A model generated the notes under the pieces. It was given only the letters and a program-made list of their open reading frames with translations, was not told the origin of the DNA and did not search any database. 16,003 nucleotides of DNA from Euryarchaeota archaeon UBA33 (GTDB lineage: Archaea > Thermoplasmatota > E2 > DHVEG-1): contig DAYE01000048.1 of assembly GCA_002506745.1 (NCBI GenBank), positions 8,746 through 24,748 of the forward strand, in the 5' to 3' direction. Shown here piece by piece: positions 14,541 through 16,003 of this stretch (positions are counted from its first letter, which is position 1; each line of letters opens with the position of its first letter). A program made the translations under genes and the position numbers.

Positions 14541-15803
14541 GATAACGAAGAACAACAAGGCTGTCCCTGATGCGCTTGCTGAGGCAGTTCCCGCGGTGAC
14601 CGCGATACCGGTTTTACCAAAGCCGATGACGAAGTCTTTGACGGTGACTGAGTCTCCCGCTGCGAGTGCTGCGATGGTCCCTGAGTTGGCTTTTCCGACA
14701 AAGATCAGTTTTCCATCCAGAGCGATCGTCCAGTCGATATTGGTCAGATCAGTGGTTCCCGTGTTCTTAATGACTGCAGAAACACCAAATCCGCCTTTAA
14801 TCGTGATTTCAACAGCGATCGGGTGCTCAATAATGAACGTGCTGGATTTCTCAGTCTCTTGGTTTCCGGCGTTATCAACTGAGTAAAACAGAACCGTATG
14901 GGTTCCATCTTCTGTCACAACAAATGGGGTTGTGTAAATGTTCCAATCTGCGCTGTCAAGTTTATACATCGTGTAATTGACACCAGATTGGCCATCGATG
15001 GCAGCTAATGTTACCGTGACATCACTGGTATAAACACCGCCTTCAAGGGTTCCAGCCAACGTAATTGTAGTGATCGGGGGTGTGTTATCAACACTACCAC
15101 CAGTGCCAGTGACCTGGAAATCATCCATGAAGAAGGCAAAGATGTCATTTGAGTAGACATGAATGCCGATGTAGATCGATTGTCCTGTATACGATGAGAT
15201 GTCAAGGGTGTACTGTGTCCAGGTGATGGGCGCATTTTCGTTTATTTGCAGGATTGCAAAACTACCTGGGTCTGTATTGGTTGTTGACACTCCGATTTCG
15301 AAATCCTCAAGACCATATTGGCTGTTTAATGATCGAGCCCATAAACTCATTTCATCAAAAGTATCTGCACTCAGTAAGGGAGTGAACAACCAATCATCAT
15401 TTGGGGCCATGGATGTCTCGGTATCCCAACAGGTTGCATATTTCACTCCAGTATGTGCCTCATAGCCAGAGCCAAGTGGGGGTTCTGTTTGAGTTGGATT
15501 AAAGATCATAAATGAACCGACATAGGATATATTTGTCCAAGTGTATCCTTGCATACCCCAAGTTTGTCCACCGTCTCCATCAAATGTTGTCCATGGTGGA
15601 AAATTGTCAACGATGAAATCGTCATAGGTTTCAAAACTGTCCTGGAAAATAATATTACGGTTCATACTATTTGATTCATTCACATACTTTTTTCCAGAGA
15701 TTGTGTTTGTGTTGCTATTGATGGCCGATGCAGGTAGTACCATTGCAAAGGCGATAGCGATGACGACAGCTGCCTTTAAGATATAATTTAGGTTTTTCTT
15801 CAT
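14529..15803 (-). CDS. Secreted adhesin-like protein: choice-of-anchor J / cleaved-adhesin-type domain, Ig-like domain and a conserved C-terminal module
   Basis: This 424-aa protein has a Sec signal peptide (basic KK, hydrophobic 11-23, cleavage after PASA at about residue 27). Residues about 51-235 form a jelly-roll domain of the choice-of-anchor J / cleaved-adhesin type: DSFETYDDF, PPWTTFDGDGGQTWG, APNDDWLFTPLL and FFMDDFQVTG are typical. Residues about 241-328 form an OmpL47-like Ig-type domain (PPITTITLAGT, GVYTSDVTVTL, YSVDNAGNQE). Residues 330-424 form a separate module with IKGGFGVSAVIKNTGTTDL and a hydrophobic, uncharged end, which I associate with Thermoplasmatota surface proteins from memory. 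The start is ATG 15803, with GGGGGAT upstream; a TTG at 15818 would add five residues. It converges on the pilus operon and has its own promoter. The coding region looks more GC-rich than the giant pilins. Inferred role: cell-surface binding; no catalytic site seen. Confidence 0.85.
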   Translation of the reverse strand: MKKNLNYILKAAVVIAIAFAMVLPASAINSNTNTISGKKYVNESNSMNRNIIFQDSFETYDDFIVDNFPPWTTFDGDGGQTWGMQGYTWTNISYVGSFMIFNPTQTEPPLGSGYEAHTGVKYATCWDTETSMAPNDDWLFTPLLSADTFDEMSLWARSLNSQYGLEDFEIGVSTTNTDPGSFAILQINENAPITWTQYTLDISSYTGQSIYIGIHVYSNDIFAFFMDDFQVTGTGGSVDNTPPITTITLAGTLEGGVYTSDVTVTLAAIDGQSGVNYTMYKLDSADWNIYTTPFVVTEDGTHTVLFYSVDNAGNQETEKSSTFIIEHPIAVEITIKGGFGVSAVIKNTGTTDLTNIDWTIALDGKLIFVGKANSGTIAALAAGDSVTVKDFVIGFGKTGIAVTAGTASASASGTALLFFVIGVA

Positions 15804-15809
15804 AATATT

Positions 15810-15816
15810 ATCCCCC
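15810..15816 (-). promoter_or_regulatory. Ribosome binding site GGGGGAT of the secreted adhesin-like gene
   Basis: Read on the minus strand, GGGGGAT ends 6 bases before the ATG at 15803. This favours that start over the TTG at 15818, which would lie upstream of the site. Confidence 0.55.
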
Positions 15817-15855
15817 AATGTTTTTATTATTGATTACCTATATATCCATGTCCTT

Positions 15856-15865
15856 CTTTATAAAA
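15856..15865 (-). promoter_or_regulatory. Candidate archaeal TATA box (TTTTATAAAG)
   Basis: On the minus strand TTTTATAAAG is preceded by a purine-rich GAAATGAGAAG that could serve as a BRE. With usual spacing the transcript would start near 15832-15836, leaving a leader of about 30 bases that includes the ribosome-binding site. A second AT-rich element (GATATATAG, around 15839-15847) is too close to the start codon. Confidence 0.4.
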
Positions 15866-16003
15866 CTTCTCATTTCCAGATTTATTATTCAAAAAAAATG
15901 GTTCTATAATTAATACATAAAATGTTACAGGTGAGCGCTAATAGAGAACAACTGTTCATTTTCTATAAGAACTAAGAGATAAAAAGTGCAGGGGACGAGA
16001 TTT
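15866..16003. other. Intergenic stretch at the right window edge, no gene recognised
   Basis: The stretch is AT-rich. It contains a run of eight A at 15890-15897, which would read as a T-run on the minus strand and could end transcription of a minus-strand gene lying beyond the window. Only very short reading frames are present. One minus-strand frame is open from the edge to a TAA at 15925-15927 (25 codons), but nothing in it is recognisable. Confidence 0.3.

Noticed and set aside
14491..14886. Plus-strand reading frame of about 131 codons opposite the secreted adhesin-like gene
   Set aside because: It lies opposite the conserved C-terminal module of the minus-strand gene, begins in the terminator region and has an Ala/Val/Pro-biased composition typical of a shadow frame.
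15925..16002. Minus-strand partial gene entering from the right edge (25 open codons)
   Set aside because: It is too short, has no recognisable motif, and a frame of this length is expected by chance.
1..16003. CRISPR arrays, insertion sequences, tRNA or rRNA genes
   Set aside because: No regularly spaced DNA repeats, no transposase or terminal inverted repeats, and no tRNA/rRNA signature were seen; nearly all of the window is coding.

Overview
The window looks like archaeal DNA, most likely from a member of the Thermoplasmatota or a close relative. The evidence is an archaeal-type pilus assembly ATPase, two single-domain TadB/TadC-like platform proteins, and four class III (prepilin-type) signal peptides of the archaeal 'A|VSE-I/V-V/I-G' form. 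Ribosome-binding sites are archaeal-like (GGAGG, AGGGG, GTGAT). A convergent secreted protein carries a C-terminal module that I associate with Thermoplasmatota surface proteins. The lineage call is inference; no rRNA or tRNA is present to anchor it.

Positions 1-14419 are one tightly packed plus-strand operon, open at the left edge. In order it holds: a secretion/pilus ATPase truncated by the window edge (1-1407); two T2SSF-type membrane platform proteins (1443-2318 and 2321-3223, the second starting at the stop of the first); three very large pilin-like surface proteins (3224-5731, 5789-9655, 9685-13524); and a small conventional pilin-like protein (13553-14419). Gaps are 0-57 bases. Region 14420-14528 is a short convergent intergenic stretch. 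A minus-strand gene (15803-14529) encodes a secreted multidomain adhesin-like protein with its own probable promoter and terminator. I see no gene in 15804-16003.

The striking part is the trio of giant pilins (835, 1288 and about 1279 aa). All share one nested architecture: prepilin signal and hydrophobic helix, a small archaeal-pilin beta head, an Fn3-like domain, the first half of a LamG/concanavalin-like jelly roll, a tandem array of ~55-residue beta repeats, then the second half of the same LamG domain. By hand the arrays parse into 7, 14 and 14 repeats, which suggests one or two seven-bladed beta-propellers inserted into a LamG loop. The segment before repeat 1 resembles the outer strand missing from the last repeat, as in propeller 'velcro' closure. 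The operon therefore appears to encode an Epd/Tad-like archaeal pilus machine with a dedicated set of giant, probably adhesive, propeller-bearing subunits. The prepilin peptidase is not in this window and would have to be encoded elsewhere.
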